Positions 55,440 through 64,000 of a stretch of 64,000 nt of DNA are shown piece after piece (the stretch's first letter is position 1; every line of letters starts with the position of its first letter). The DNA is taken from positions 1-64,000 of the forward strand of contig CALJGV010000014.1 of the NCBI GenBank assembly GCA_938075305.1, in the 5' to 3' direction. The stretch is from an uncultured bacterium (GTDB lineage Bacteria; Planctomycetota; UBA1135; GCA-002686595). A program made the position numbers and the translations under genes. Under the pieces are notes generated by a model that saw nothing but the letters and a program-made list of their open reading frames with translations, had not been told where the DNA came from and did no database searches.

Positions 55440-56405
55440 TTGCGCGACCCCGGCTCCAACAGCGTCCCCAGCGGCGGAGATCTCGCCGCGCCCGGTGCGC
55501 GGCCGGGGAGCGAACGCTTCGAGCCGGCTGGCGGCAAGATCCGCTCCGTCCTGCTGCTGGCGGACGGGCAGAAGACGAGGGTCCAGGAGGCTCTCGGTGA
55601 GGTCGAATCGTTCCTGGAGTCCCGCGGCGTGGCCGTGTCAGTTCACCCGGACGTCCGCGGCCTGCGGGACAGCGGCGAGGCGGTGGCGGGCGCCGAGGTG
55701 GACCTCGTGGTGGTCCTCGGCGGAGACGGCAGCGTGCTGACCGCGGCCAACGCTTTCCACGCGAGGCCGGTCCCGACCATCGGGATCAACTTCGGCCGGG
55801 TGGGCTTCCTCGCCTCGCTCGAGGTCTCCGCCTGGCGTGAGGGGCTGATCGAGGTCTTCGAGGGGCGCGCGGTGGTGGAGCACCGCATGCGGCTCGAGGC
55901 TCGCGTCCGCCGAGCGGGCCAGGTGGAGCCCGCCGTCATGTGCGCCATGAACGACGTCGTGATCTCGCGCGGGGAGGCGCCCAAGATGGCGGCCTTCCGG
56001 CTCTCGTCCGCGGGGCGCGACGTCTCGAGCTATCGGGCGGACGGGCTGATCTGCTCCACTCCCAGCGGGTCCACGGCGTACTCCCTCGCCGCGGGCGGCC
56101 CGATCCTCGACCCCGCGTTGCGGGCGATGGTGGTGACGCCCATCTCAGCCCACGCCCTCGCCATGCGCCCGCTCGTGCTCGATCCGAGCGCCGAGCTCGA
56201 GGTGGCGGTCATTGACTCCCCGAGCCCGGTCTCCCTGGACGTGGACGGGCGGCGTATGGCCGCCCTCTCGTCGGGGGATGCGGTCCTCCTCGGCGCCGCG
56301 CGTGAGCCCTACCCGCTGCTGACGATCCCGTCGTTCGACCCGTGGCAGCGGCTCCGCGATCGGCTCGGCTGGGCCGGGCGACTCGACGAGCGGATCGAGG
56401 ACTAG
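55440..56405 (+). CDS. nadK: NAD kinase
   Basis: The 321-residue protein has the GGDGS motif (VVVLGGDGSVLTAAN) with the catalytic aspartate, TIGINFGRVGFLA, and ALNDV-like MCAMNDVVISRGE. GLICSTPSGSTAYSLAAGGPI and the C-terminal sugar-binding stretch follow. It phosphorylates NAD to NADP. The start is TTG at 55440, 14 bp after dxs, with GAGGGC upstream; about 30 N-terminal residues are poorly conserved, so a later start is possible. Placement in the isoprenoid run is common in bacteria, where DXP reductoisomerase needs NADPH. Confidence 0.92.
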   Translation: MRDPGSNSVPSGGDLAAPGARPGSERFEPAGGKIRSVLLLADGQKTRVQEALGEVESFLESRGVAVSVHPDVRGLRDSGEAVAGAEVDLVVVLGGDGSVLTAANAFHARPVPTIGINFGRVGFLASLEVSAWREGLIEVFEGRAVVEHRMRLEARVRRAGQVEPAVMCAMNDVVISRGEAPKMAAFRLSSAGRDVSSYRADGLICSTPSGSTAYSLAAGGPILDPALRAMVVTPISAHALAMRPLVLDPSAELEVAVIDSPSPVSLDVDGRRMAALSSGDAVLLGAAREPYPLLTIPSFDPWQRLRDRLGWAGRLDERIED

Positions 56406-56437
56406 GGGGGGCGTGGCGGAGGCCGCCGCGGCTCCGG

Positions 56438-57445
56438 TCAGTTGGGCTCGATCGAGTCCCGGAGCCACTCCAGGCGCCGGACACCCTTGCGGGCCATGTA
56501 CCAGAAGCCGAGAACGCCCAGGGCGAAGGTCGCCGTGGAGAACGCGACGAGGCGCGGGCTCTGGGGGATGATCAGGACGGCGGCGATGAACTGGACGAGG
56601 ATGGAGCCATACAGGAGCCGCGCGACGAAGAGGCGGCTCCTGGAGCGAATGAACCAGGCGCCGAAGGGGGCCCCGACCACGACGATGGGGACGCAGACCC
56701 ACCAGAAGTTCCACGCCTCGGGGGCCAGCTCGCCCTGGACCGCGCCGCGGTAGACCGCCCCGACGATCGCGTTCCCGGCCATGAGGACCACGGAAGTCGG
56801 CGTCGCGATCACCTCGGAGATCCTCAGGCGCAGGACCAGGAGGGAGAAGGTCACGATGTCGAGCCCGCTGCCGGTCACGGAGCTGATGACGCCACCCACG
56901 ACCCCGAACCCCATCAGGAGCAGGGCGTGGCGCGGCAGGAAGCGCTCGATCCGGGTGTGGACCTCCCGGTCGCGGTAGCGGTTGATCCAGTAGAGGGCCA
57001 CGGCGAAGGCCAGCCAGGACGCCGTGAAGAGCATCTTTGCGTAGGCCGGTTGAAGGTTGGGGGCCACGAACTCCAGGCCGAAGATGACGCCCATGGCGCC
57101 GCCGAGGGTCGACCAGATCAGGGCGGGCACGACCACCGGCGTGCGCGTCCAGAGGATCGTGAAGGAGGCGGCCGTCATGCCCACCGCCTGGATCATCAAC
57201 GAGAAGTCCCTGGCGATGTTCGGGGGGATCTTGAACCCGAGGGTCATGACCGGGAACGCCACAGCGCCGCCGCCTTCGCTGGTGGCTCCAGCGATGAATG
57301 AGCCCACCGCCATGGTGGCGCTCATGAACCAGTTGTCCGCGAAGAGGCCGAAGCGCTCCCCCTGCAGCATCAGGAACATCCACACGGACCACACCAAGGC
57401 GACCGTGATTCCGATGGAGACCGTGGCGTTTCGCGCTCGGGACAT
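56438..57445 (-). CDS. TauE/SafE-family sulfite/anion exporter
   Basis: The 335-residue membrane protein has about eight to nine helices in two related halves. Motifs are GSFIAGATSEGGGAVAFPVMTL and GVVGGVISSVTGSGLDIV, the repeated G-rich loops of the TauE/SafE family. Family members carry sulfite, sulfoacetate or other small anions across the membrane; the substrate is unknown. It starts 11 bp downstream of the LolD-like gene on the minus strand and is the last gene of that run. Confidence 0.9.
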   Translation of the reverse strand: MSRARNATVSIGITVALVWSVWMFLMLQGERFGLFADNWFMSATMAVGSFIAGATSEGGGAVAFPVMTLGFKIPPNIARDFSLMIQAVGMTAASFTILWTRTPVVVPALIWSTLGGAMGVIFGLEFVAPNLQPAYAKMLFTASWLAFAVALYWINRYRDREVHTRIERFLPRHALLLMGFGVVGGVISSVTGSGLDIVTFSLLVLRLRISEVIATPTSVVLMAGNAIVGAVYRGAVQGELAPEAWNFWWVCVPIVVVGAPFGAWFIRSRSRLFVARLLYGSILVQFIAAVLIIPQSPRLVAFSTATFALGVLGFWYMARKGVRRLEWLRDSIEPN

Positions 57446-57456
57446 TTAGCGAAGGA

Positions 57457-58227
57457 TCAGGTCGGGATCGGGGCCGAGGAGTCCGCCTGGATCAGGCCGT
57501 CTTCCATGTAGAGCACACGCTCGCAACGCTTGGCGAGGCGCTCGTCGTGGGTCACGAGCATGAGGGCCACGCCGCGCTCGGACTGCTCGTCGAGGAGGAT
57601 CTCGAGGACCTTCTCCCCGGTCCCGCGGTCCAGGTTGCCGGTGGGCTCGTCCGCGATGAGGATCGGGGGGTCTAGGAGCAGGGCGCGGGCGATCGCGATG
57701 CGCTGCTGCTCGCCGCCGGAGAGCTGGGAGGGCCGGTGGCGAAGGCGGTCCGCGAGCCCGAAGCGCGTCAGCATGGTCGTGGCGCGGTCGACGAACTCCT
57801 TGCGGCTCGAGCGGTAGGCGCGGCGGCTGAGCTTGATCATCGCCGGCAGGATGGCGTTCTCCAGGGCCGAGAGCTCGGGGAGCAGGTGGTAGAACTGGAA
57901 CACGAAACCGATCTGCTCGTTGCGAAGGTTGGCCCTGCGCCTGGGGCTGAGGCTCCAGGCGTCCTCGCCTGCGACCGTGACAGAGCCCTCCGTGGGACGG
58001 TCCAGGAGCCCCAGGATGTTGAGGAGCGTGGTCTTGCCAGCCCCTGAGGTGCCCATGAGCGCCAGGCGCTCGCCGGGGCAGAGCTCTAGGTTGATCCCGT
58101 GGAGGATCTCGAGGCGGCGTTCGCCGACCGGGAACGAGCGCCGCACTCCCGAGCAGGAGAGCACCGCCTCGGAGAACGACTCGGCCGGCGAGCCGGTGGG
58201 CGCGTGGATGGGGCCGGGGTCGCTCAT
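57457..58227 (-). CDS. LolD-like ABC ATP-binding protein
   Basis: The 256-residue ATPase has Walker [13 protein letters not shown], a Q-loop, signature LSGGEQQR, Walker [13 protein letters not shown] and the switch histidine in VTHDE. It resembles LolD/MacB-type ATPases. It partners with the downstream FtsX-type permease gene that overlaps it by 4 bp (ATGA). In enterobacteria LolCDE extracts lipoproteins from the inner membrane. ATG 58227 is chosen; a longer frame exists to 58326 but is unrelated sequence. The window codes many lipoproteins, which fits. Confidence 0.9.
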   Translation of the reverse strand: MSDPGPIHAPTGSPAESFSEAVLSCSGVRRSFPVGERRLEILHGINLELCPGERLALMGTSGAGKTTLLNILGLLDRPTEGSVTVAGEDAWSLSPRRRANLRNEQIGFVFQFYHLLPELSALENAILPAMIKLSRRAYRSSRKEFVDRATTMLTRFGLADRLRHRPSQLSGGEQQRIAIARALLLDPPILIADEPTGNLDRGTGEKVLEILLDEQSERGVALMLVTHDERLAKRCERVLYMEDGLIQADSSAPIPT

Positions 58228-59633
58228 TCGTGCCGCAACGCCTCCACGGGGTCGAGGCGCGAGGCGCGCCAGGCGGGGATGGCTGCGAAGAGCAGCGTGC
58301 TGAAGACCGCGCCGCCGACGATCCACGCCACGCCGCTGAAGGAGACCTCGGCGGGGATGTAGTCGAAGAGGTAGATGTCGCGGTTGAAGATCTGGAAGCC
58401 GAAGGTGCTGGAGAGCTTCCGCTCGATGGCGTCGATGTTATAGGCGCCCATGACCCCGATCAGCGCCCCGAAGGCGCTCCCGATCACCGCCTCCCAGAGG
58501 CCGATCATCAGGAACAGCGCGAGCACCCCGCGCGGGGTGGCTCCGAGGGCGCAAAGGATCCCGATGTCACGGCGCTTCTCCGTGACCATCATCGAGAGCA
58601 GCGCGAAGACGGTGAAGCCCGCCACCACCAGCACCAGGCTGAGCATGATGCCCATCAGGGCCTTCTCGTTCTGGATAGCCGCCAGGAGCGTGGCGCGGAA
58701 GTCCTCCCACGTCCGGAACTCGTTGATCCGGATCCCGGGCGCGCTGAGGAAGCCCTCGGCGTGGAGCTTGGACCAGAGGCGCGCGCGGACCTCATCCTTG
58801 TCGCGCTCGTAGTCGTTCAGCTTGACGAGCACGGCGGACCACAGCCGGTCACGCTGCAGGAAGTCCGCCAGGGCCCGGCGGTCCATGTAGATCCGCCGGG
58901 AGTCCGTCTCGTTGTCCTTGCTCCGGAAGCTGCCCACCACCTGGAAGCGGGCGTTCGCGGCGGTCTCATTCAGCTTGGAGCTCGCCTCGTCATAGGTCGC
59001 AGTGACGAGGGATACCTCTTGGCCTCTCCGCAGCCCCCAGAGGTAGGCCAGCTGCTCCCCCACGAGGATCGGGACCTTCGGGCGGCTCCGTCGGGGGCCC
59101 CGGGGCTTGAGGTTGATGAAGGGGTCGTCGAGGTCCGCGGGGCGGCCCACGTTGCAGTGCTTGCCGAGGCCAGGCTTCTTGCCGAACTCGGCCTCCAGGG
59201 ACTCGCGGAAGTCTGTCGCCGCGCCCTCGCCCTCCACGTCGATGCCCACCAGCTCGATGAGCTGGATGGCGTCCTGCATGGGCTTCTCGAGGGCGCTCTC
59301 ACCTCCGTCGGGCGCGAAGATCCCGTACCACTGCAGCTGCGGCGTCGCCGCGGCGACCCCCGGATCCTCGCGGATGATCTCGAGCATGCGCTCGACGTCG
59401 GTCTGCATCTGGATCCAGTCGCCGTTCTCCTGGAGGACGGAGGACTGGAAGGAGGGCTGGATGACGAGATCCGCGAGGTTGCCGCGCAGGGTGCGTCGGC
59501 TCTCCTCGAGGAACCCCGCCATGATCGACAGGATGAGCACGAGGGCTCCAACAGCCACCAGGATGCCGGCCATGCCGATCCAGTTGGTCTTGCGCGCCTT
59601 GAGGTAGCGCAGGCTGAGGAAGGTGCGGAACAC
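58224..59633 (-). CDS. LolC/E-like FtsX permease
   Basis: The 469-residue protein has the FtsX/LolE layout: one N-terminal helix (TNWIGMAGILVAVGALVLIL), a large periplasmic domain of about 250 residues, and three C-terminal helices. The cytoplasmic coupling segment VTEKRRDIGILCALGATPRGVLALF is characteristic of lipoprotein-release permeases. It overlaps the ATPase gene and is likely its membrane partner. Only one permease gene is present, so a LolE homodimer-like (LolF) arrangement is the likely form. The gene follows lysS by 15 bp. Confidence 0.9.
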   Translation of the reverse strand: MFRTFLSLRYLKARKTNWIGMAGILVAVGALVLILSIMAGFLEESRRTLRGNLADLVIQPSFQSSVLQENGDWIQMQTDVERMLEIIREDPGVAAATPQLQWYGIFAPDGGESALEKPMQDAIQLIELVGIDVEGEGAATDFRESLEAEFGKKPGLGKHCNVGRPADLDDPFINLKPRGPRRSRPKVPILVGEQLAYLWGLRRGQEVSLVTATYDEASSKLNETAANARFQVVGSFRSKDNETDSRRIYMDRRALADFLQRDRLWSAVLVKLNDYERDKDEVRARLWSKLHAEGFLSAPGIRINEFRTWEDFRATLLAAIQNEKALMGIMLSLVLVVAGFTVFALLSMMVTEKRRDIGILCALGATPRGVLALFLMIGLWEAVIGSAFGALIGVMGAYNIDAIERKLSSTFGFQIFNRDIYLFDYIPAEVSFSGVAWIVGGAVFSTLLFAAIPAWRASRLDPVEALRHE

Positions 59634-59648
59634 GTGGTGCGGTCTCGG

Positions 59649-61151
59649 TCAGGCGCCGGCGGGGGCCTCTTCCGAGGCCTCGTCGGCCTCCGCCGCCTGC
59701 TCCTCGATCTTACGCATCGCCGGGAACAGCAGGACGTCGCGAATGGAGTCCTGTCCCGTGAGCAGCATGAGGAGCCGGTCGATGCCGACGCCGAGGCCCC
59801 CGGTGGGAGGCATGCCAAACTCGAGTGCCTGCACGTAGTCCACGTCCACCTCACCCGGCGTCTCGGGGTCCTTCGAGGCCACTTGCTCCTCGAAGCGCCG
59901 CTGCTGCTCCGCCGGGTCGTTCAGCTCGGAGAAGGCGTTCCCGAGCTCCATGGAGGCGACGAAGACCTCGAAGCGCTCGGCGAGCGCAGGGTCCTCGGGG
60001 GAGGCCTTGGCCAGGGGGCAGATGGGGACGGGGTAGTGGGTCACGAAGATCGGTCCCGCGAGGTGCGGCTCGACGGTCTCCTCGAACACGTCGTTCATGA
60101 GCTTCCAGTACTCATCCGAGGCGTGATTCAGACCGAGCTCCTTGGCCTTGGCGCGCACGGCGGGCTCATCGTCGTAGTCGCAGCCCGCGTGTTCGCGGAA
60201 AAGGTCGGTGTACCGGGCCCGCTGGAAGGGGGCCTTGAGGTCGTACTCCTCGCCCCGGAAGGTGATGCCGGTCTGGCCGTTGAGCTCCACCGCCAGGAGC
60301 TCGAACATGCGCTCCGTGAGCTCCATCATCCGGTGGAAGTCGGCCTGGGCCTCGTAGAGCTCCAGCATCGTGAACTCGGGGTTGTGCCGCGTGGACAGCC
60401 CCTCGTTGCGGAAGTTGCGGCTCACCTCGAAGACGCGCTCGAGGCCGCCCACGATCAGGCGCTTGAGGTAGAGCTCCGGCGCGATGCGCAGGTAGAGCTC
60501 CGCGTCGAGGGCGTTGTGGTGGGTGATGAAGGGACGGGCGGTGGCGCCGCCGGCGATGGGGTGGAGGGTGGGGGTCTCGACCTCGAGGTAGCCCTGGTCC
60601 TCCAGGTAGCGCCGGATCAGCGACAGCGCCTTGCTGCGCTTGACGAACACCTCGGTCACCCCATCCGAAGCCCACAGGTCCACGTACCTGCGGCGATATC
60701 GGGCCTCAACGTCCGTCAGCCCGTGCCACTTCTCAGGGGGCGGGGCCACGGACTTGGCGAGGACCTGGAGCTCGGTGACCCAGATGGTGGGCTCGCCCTT
60801 CTGGGTGAAAGCGAGTTCCCCCGTGGCGCCCACGAGGTCGCCGCCGTCCAGCCACTTGCGACGGGGCCACCAGTCGCTCATCCGGCCCTTTTGGAGCCCG
60901 ATCTGCAGGCGACCGGTGCGGTCCACCACCGGGGCGAAGATGAGCTTCCCGAAGTCCCGGGTGCCCAGCATCCGGCCGGCGATCGTGACCGTCTGGCCCA
61001 CCAGCGGTCCGGGCTCCTCGGGGGTGCCAGCGCCCTCGAGGAGTTCGGAGATGGGCCGCGCGTCGACTCCCCTGGCGGGGAAGGGATCGACGCCTTCGGC
61101 GCGCATGGCCGCGATCTTGGCCAGGCGGTCGGGGTGTGCGAGGTCCGTCAT
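59649..61151 (-). CDS. lysS: lysyl-tRNA synthetase (class II)
   Basis: The 500-residue protein is a class II LysRS. It has the OB anticodon domain (about 60-150), motif 2 FEVSRNFRNEGLSTRHNPEFTM, and the motif 3 end FGMPPTGGLGVGIDRLLML. Start ATG 61151 is preferred over an upstream frame by homology. A 25-residue acidic/Ala tail (EEQAAEADEASEEAPAG) extends the C-terminus. It charges tRNA-Lys. The gene leads the run lysS, lolE-like, lolD-like, TauE on the minus strand. Its translation start lies about 80 bp from the tRNA-Ala promoter on the opposite strand. Confidence 0.96.
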   Translation of the reverse strand: MTDLAHPDRLAKIAAMRAEGVDPFPARGVDARPISELLEGAGTPEEPGPLVGQTVTIAGRMLGTRDFGKLIFAPVVDRTGRLQIGLQKGRMSDWWPRRKWLDGGDLVGATGELAFTQKGEPTIWVTELQVLAKSVAPPPEKWHGLTDVEARYRRRYVDLWASDGVTEVFVKRSKALSLIRRYLEDQGYLEVETPTLHPIAGGATARPFITHHNALDAELYLRIAPELYLKRLIVGGLERVFEVSRNFRNEGLSTRHNPEFTMLELYEAQADFHRMMELTERMFELLAVELNGQTGITFRGEEYDLKAPFQRARYTDLFREHAGCDYDDEPAVRAKAKELGLNHASDEYWKLMNDVFEETVEPHLAGPIFVTHYPVPICPLAKASPEDPALAERFEVFVASMELGNAFSELNDPAEQQRRFEEQVASKDPETPGEVDVDYVQALEFGMPPTGGLGVGIDRLLMLLTGQDSIRDVLLFPAMRKIEEQAAEADEASEEAPAGA

Positions 61152-61232
61152 GGTGAAGAAAGTCCCCTGTTGGCCCGCCAAAGGGAAGAGGGGAGCCCCG
61201 AATCACGCTGACAGGTTCCTCCGAACTCCCCC

Positions 61233-61261
61233 TTGACGACGGCGGGCAGCCGTCGCATTCT
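61233..61261 (+). promoter_or_regulatory. sigma70 promoter of the tRNA-Ala gene (TTGACG-17-CATTCT)
   Basis: TTGACG at 61233-61238 and CATTCT at 61256-61261 are 17 bp apart. It is the best -35/-10 pair in the window. Transcription would start near 61268, about 118 nt before the tRNA. The pre-tRNA would need 5' processing. Confidence 0.65.
61237..61255. repeat. inverted repeat filling the promoter spacer
   Basis: CGACGGC, five bases (GGGCA), GCCGTCG: a perfect 7-bp inverted repeat occupies the 17-bp spacer and touches both the -35 and -10 boxes. This is a typical position for a repressor operator. No regulator candidate is nearby. Confidence 0.5.
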
Positions 61262-61385
61262 TCTCGCCAACTGCGCGATGGCGCAGGGGCGCGGCCGGTG
61301 CCCCCCCGTTCTGGCTGCCTGTGATCCGAGGACTCGTCCGAGGCGATCAGGCGCTGAATGACCGGCCTGCCGCGTCCGACATCTC

Positions 61386-61504
<119 letters not shown>

Positions 61505-61654
61505 CCAGAGGATCCGGATGCAGGAGCCTGTTCGGGGTGCGGCTGGCGGCCCCGGCTCGGGGTAACCTCCCCGCACCGTATCCGCGCCCTCGCGGTCGCC
61601 CGTCGGCCTGCTCCGCCTGGCCGCGACCGTCGAACCGCCCCAGGACCGTCGAAG

Positions 61655-64000
61655 ATGACGAGCAACCAGTACAGCCCCAACGAGATCGAGCGCCGCTGGC
61701 AGGACCGGTGGGAGGCCGACGGCACCTACCGGACGCCCAACCCGGGCGACGCAGACTTCGACCCGAACCGTCCGAAGTACTACGTGCTGGACATGTTTCC
61801 CTACCCCTCCGGGGCCGGGCTGCACGTGGGGCATCCCATGGGATACATCGGCAGCGACATCGTCTCGCGCCGCAAGCGCATGGAGGGGCACAACGTGCTC
61901 CACCCCATGGGCTACGACGCCTTCGGGCTGCCCGCGGAGCAATACGCCATCACCACCGGCCGTCACCCGGAGGAGACCACCCGCGCCAACGTCGAGACCT
62001 TCCGCCGTCAGCTCAAGGCCATCGGCCTGAGCTACGACTGGGACCGGGAGTTCGCCACGTGCGACGTGGACTACTACCGCTGGACCCAGTGGATCTTCAC
62101 CCGCCTCTACGATCGGGGGCTCGCTTACCAGAACGAGGTGCCGGTCTGGTGGTGCGAGGAGCTCAAGACGGTGCTGGCCAACGAGGAGGTCATCGACGGC
62201 AAGAGTGAGCGTGGCGGGTACCCCTGCGAGCGCCGGCCCCTGCGCCAGTGGATGCTCAAGATCACCGAGTACGCCGACCGCCTGATCGACGACCTGGACC
62301 TCGTGGATTGGCCCGAGTCGGTGAAGACCATGCAGCGGGAGTGGATCGGTCGCTCCGAGGGCGCGGAGATCGCCTTCCGGGTCGAAGGGCACGACGGCGC
62401 CGCACTGCGGGTCTACACCACGCGGCCCGACACGCTCTTCGGCGCCACGTTCATGGTCGTCGCCCCGGAGCACCCGCTGGTGGGGGCCATGACCACGGAC
62501 GCCCAGCGCGACGCGGTCGACGCCTACGTCAAGGCCGCCTCGGCGAAGTCCGATCTGGAGCGGACCGACCTCGCGAAGGAGAAGACGGGCGTCTGGACGG
62601 GCGCCTATGCCCACAACCCGGCCTTCGAGGCGGGGGACGAGCGCGGCCGCATCCCCGTCTGGGTGGCGGACTATGTGCTCGCCAGCTATGGGACCGGCGC
62701 GATCATGGCGGTCCCCGGGCAGGACCAGCGGGATTGGGACTTCGCCACCGAGTTCGGGCTCAACATCGTCCGGACGGTGGACCCGCCGGAGGACTTTGAT
62801 GGGGAGGCGTTCACCGGCGCCGGCCCTGCGATCAACTCCGGGTTCCTCGACGGGCTCGGGGTGGACGAGGCCAAGGAGCGGATGATCGCCCACCTCGTCC
62901 AGAAGGGGGTCGGCGAGGCCAAGACGAACTACCGCCTCCGGGACTGGCTCTTCTCCCGCCAGCGCTACTGGGGTGAACCGTTCCCGGTACTGCACCTCGA
63001 GGACGGGTCCCACGTGCGTGTGCCCGACAGCGACCTCCCGGTGACCCTGCCCCAGATGGACGACTTCAAGCCGTCCGACGACGGGTCCGCACCCCTCGCC
63101 CGAGCGGGGGACTGGGTCCGCGCGTCGGACCCCGCCAGCGGGGCACCGGCGAGGCGCGATACGGACACCATGCCGGGCTGGGCCGGGTCCTGCTGGTACT
63201 ACCTTCGCTTCATGGACCCACGGTGCGAGGCGGGTCCGCTCTCGCCGGAGGCCGAGGACTATTGGGGCAACGTCGACCTCTACATCGGCGGCACCGAGCA
63301 CGCGGTGCTGCACCTGCTCTACGCCCGCTTCTGGCACAAGGTTCTCTTCGACGCGGGGGTGGTGAAGACCAAGGAGCCGTTCCAGCGCCTGTTCAACCAG
63401 GGGATGCTGACCGCCTTCGCGTACAAGGACGGCACCGGTCGCCTGGTCCCGGCGGACGAGGTCAATCTGGAGGCCGACCCGCCCACGTCGAAGGCCACGG
63501 GGGAGCCCCTCGAGCAGGTCATCGCGAAGATGAGCAAGTCGCTCAAGAACGTGGTGAACCCCGACGACGTCTGCGCTGAGTACGGCGTCGACACGTTCCG
63601 GCTCTACGAGATGTTCATGGGTCCCCTGGCGGACTCGAAGCCCTGGAACCCGCGGGACGTGCCTGGACCCCGGAAGTTCTTGGAGCGGGCGTGGAGGCTC
63701 TTCGTGGACCCCGAGGGGGACGCGCCCATCCGCCCCGGGTTGGACGACCATTCGGAGGTCACCCCCGAGGGCCCGGCCCTCGAGGTGGAGCGGGCGCTGA
63801 ATCAGTGCCTCCAGCGCGTGGACGACTCCTTCAAGGCGTTCAACTTCAACACGGCCGTCGCGGCCTTCATGGAGTTCCTCAAGGGGGCCTCCTCCAAGGG
63901 GCTCAACGGCTCCCAGGCGAGCCGCTTGGTGCGCGCCCTCGCGCCCTTCGCGCCCCACATCGCCGACGAGATCTGGTCGCGTATGGGCCAGCCCGGGAGC
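61655..64000 (+). CDS. leuS: leucyl-tRNA synthetase (3' end outside window)
   Basis: The visible 782 codons match bacterial LeuRS. ATG 61655 starts MTSNQYSPNEIERRWQDRWE. The HIGH-type motif is HVGHPMG (from residue 57), the KMSKS motif is KMSKSLKN, and CWYYLRFMDP follows the family pattern. The editing domain (about 225-415) has TTRPDTLFG and GTGAIMAVPGQDQRD, where the usual histidine of GHDxRD is glutamine. Anticodon-binding domain is partly visible before the edge. The enzyme charges tRNA-Leu. It lies 150 bp after the tRNA terminator. Confidence 0.96.
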   Translation, partial: MTSNQYSPNEIERRWQDRWEADGTYRTPNPGDADFDPNRPKYYVLDMFPYPSGAGLHVGHPMGYIGSDIVSRRKRMEGHNVLHPMGYDAFGLPAEQYAITTGRHPEETTRANVETFRRQLKAIGLSYDWDREFATCDVDYYRWTQWIFTRLYDRGLAYQNEVPVWWCEELKTVLANEEVIDGKSERGGYPCERRPLRQWMLKITEYADRLIDDLDLVDWPESVKTMQREWIGRSEGAEIAFRVEGHDGAALRVYTTRPDTLFGATFMVVAPEHPLVGAMTTDAQRDAVDAYVKAASAKSDLERTDLAKEKTGVWTGAYAHNPAFEAGDERGRIPVWVADYVLASYGTGAIMAVPGQDQRDWDFATEFGLNIVRTVDPPEDFDGEAFTGAGPAINSGFLDGLGVDEAKERMIAHLVQKGVGEAKTNYRLRDWLFSRQRYWGEPFPVLHLEDGSHVRVPDSDLPVTLPQMDDFKPSDDGSAPLARAGDWVRASDPASGAPARRDTDTMPGWAGSCWYYLRFMDPRCEAGPLSPEAEDYWGNVDLYIGGTEHAVLHLLYARFWHKVLFDAGVVKTKEPFQRLFNQGMLTAFAYKDGTGRLVPADEVNLEADPPTSKATGEPLEQVIAKMSKSLKNVVNPDDVCAEYGVDTFRLYEMFMGPLADSKPWNPRDVPGPRKFLERAWRLFVDPEGDAPIRPGLDDHSEVTPEGPALEVERALNQCLQRVDDSFKAFNFNTAVAAFMEFLKGASSKGLNGSQASRLVRALAPFAPHIADEIWSRMGQPGS

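Noticed and set aside
58230..61211. A 993-codon plus-strand frame opposite the LolD, LolE and LysS genes
   Set aside because: It is antisense to strongly conserved genes with clear motifs. The translated product has no recognisable domain, consistent with a GC shadow.

Overview
The window is a gene-dense, very GC-rich bacterial chromosome segment (roughly 70 % G+C by eye). It has about 47 protein genes, one tRNA, no insertion sequence, no CRISPR array and no rRNA. The content suggests a heterotrophic member of the Planctomycetota or a close relative. Pointers are sulfatase-free polysaccharide genes (fucosidase, sialidase), a conditioned-medium-factor-like exported hydrolase, a GldA/GldF/GldG/DUF4340 transporter cluster, a Tat-exported sugar-isomerase-like protein, an FHA-linked Ser/Thr kinase and few Shine-Dalgarno sites. 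This placement is inference; no rRNA or single-copy marker phylogeny could be run.

Layout. 1-2714 (minus): PIG-L deacetylase lipoprotein, HGSNAT/DUF5009-like membrane acyltransferase, Nudix hydrolase cut by the window edge. 2758-6775 (plus, divergent from a palindromic promoter): GH29 fucosidase and a SGNH-sialidase fusion, so the left end is an exported glycan-degradation locus. 6850-14254: AlkB-like di-iron membrane oxygenase, an unknown membrane protein, the conditioned-medium-factor-like hydrolase, glutamate decarboxylase and a Tat-exported isomerase-like TIM barrel. 14465-19897: four overlapping genes for a Gld-type ABC transporter. 19985-24018: the DNA repair pair mrfA-mrfB. 23995-29325 (minus): yggS, FHA-kinase, purine nucleoside phosphorylase, purN, all overlapping; then tilS.

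31281-35544 (plus): gap, pgk, rpe, accD (central carbon to fatty acids). 35563-38873 (minus): lipoprotein, putative Fe(II) oxygenase with an RGG-like tail, methyltransferase. 39053-42264 (plus): FAD dehydrogenase, panB, CheX/CheC-like protein. 42269-44262 (minus): SDR and a four-domain S1 protein. 44401-47906 (plus): an amidohydrolase whose metal ligands have all been replaced, OsmC, saccharopine-dehydrogenase-like protein. 47930-50277 (minus): cytochrome c lipoprotein, TMTC-like membrane TPR protein. 50334-56405 (plus): membrane protein, xseB, ispA, dxs, nadK (isoprenoid/cofactor operon). 56438-61151 (minus): lysS, lolE-like, lolD-like, TauE. 61233-64000 (plus): tRNA-Ala(GGC) with promoter and terminator, then leuS, cut by the window end.

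Two themes stand out. First, many transcription units start with a TAnnnT hexamer only 6-11 nt before the start codon, which predicts widespread leaderless mRNA and fixes several non-ATG starts. Second, several familiar enzyme frames carry altered catalytic positions (amidohydrolase, DXS, LeuRS editing site, Nudix box). No wholly new multi-gene system could be demonstrated; the best candidates for new biology are the amidohydrolase pseudoenzyme, the RGG-tailed oxygenase, the MrfAB pair outside Firmicutes, and the kinase built into the purine-salvage operon.
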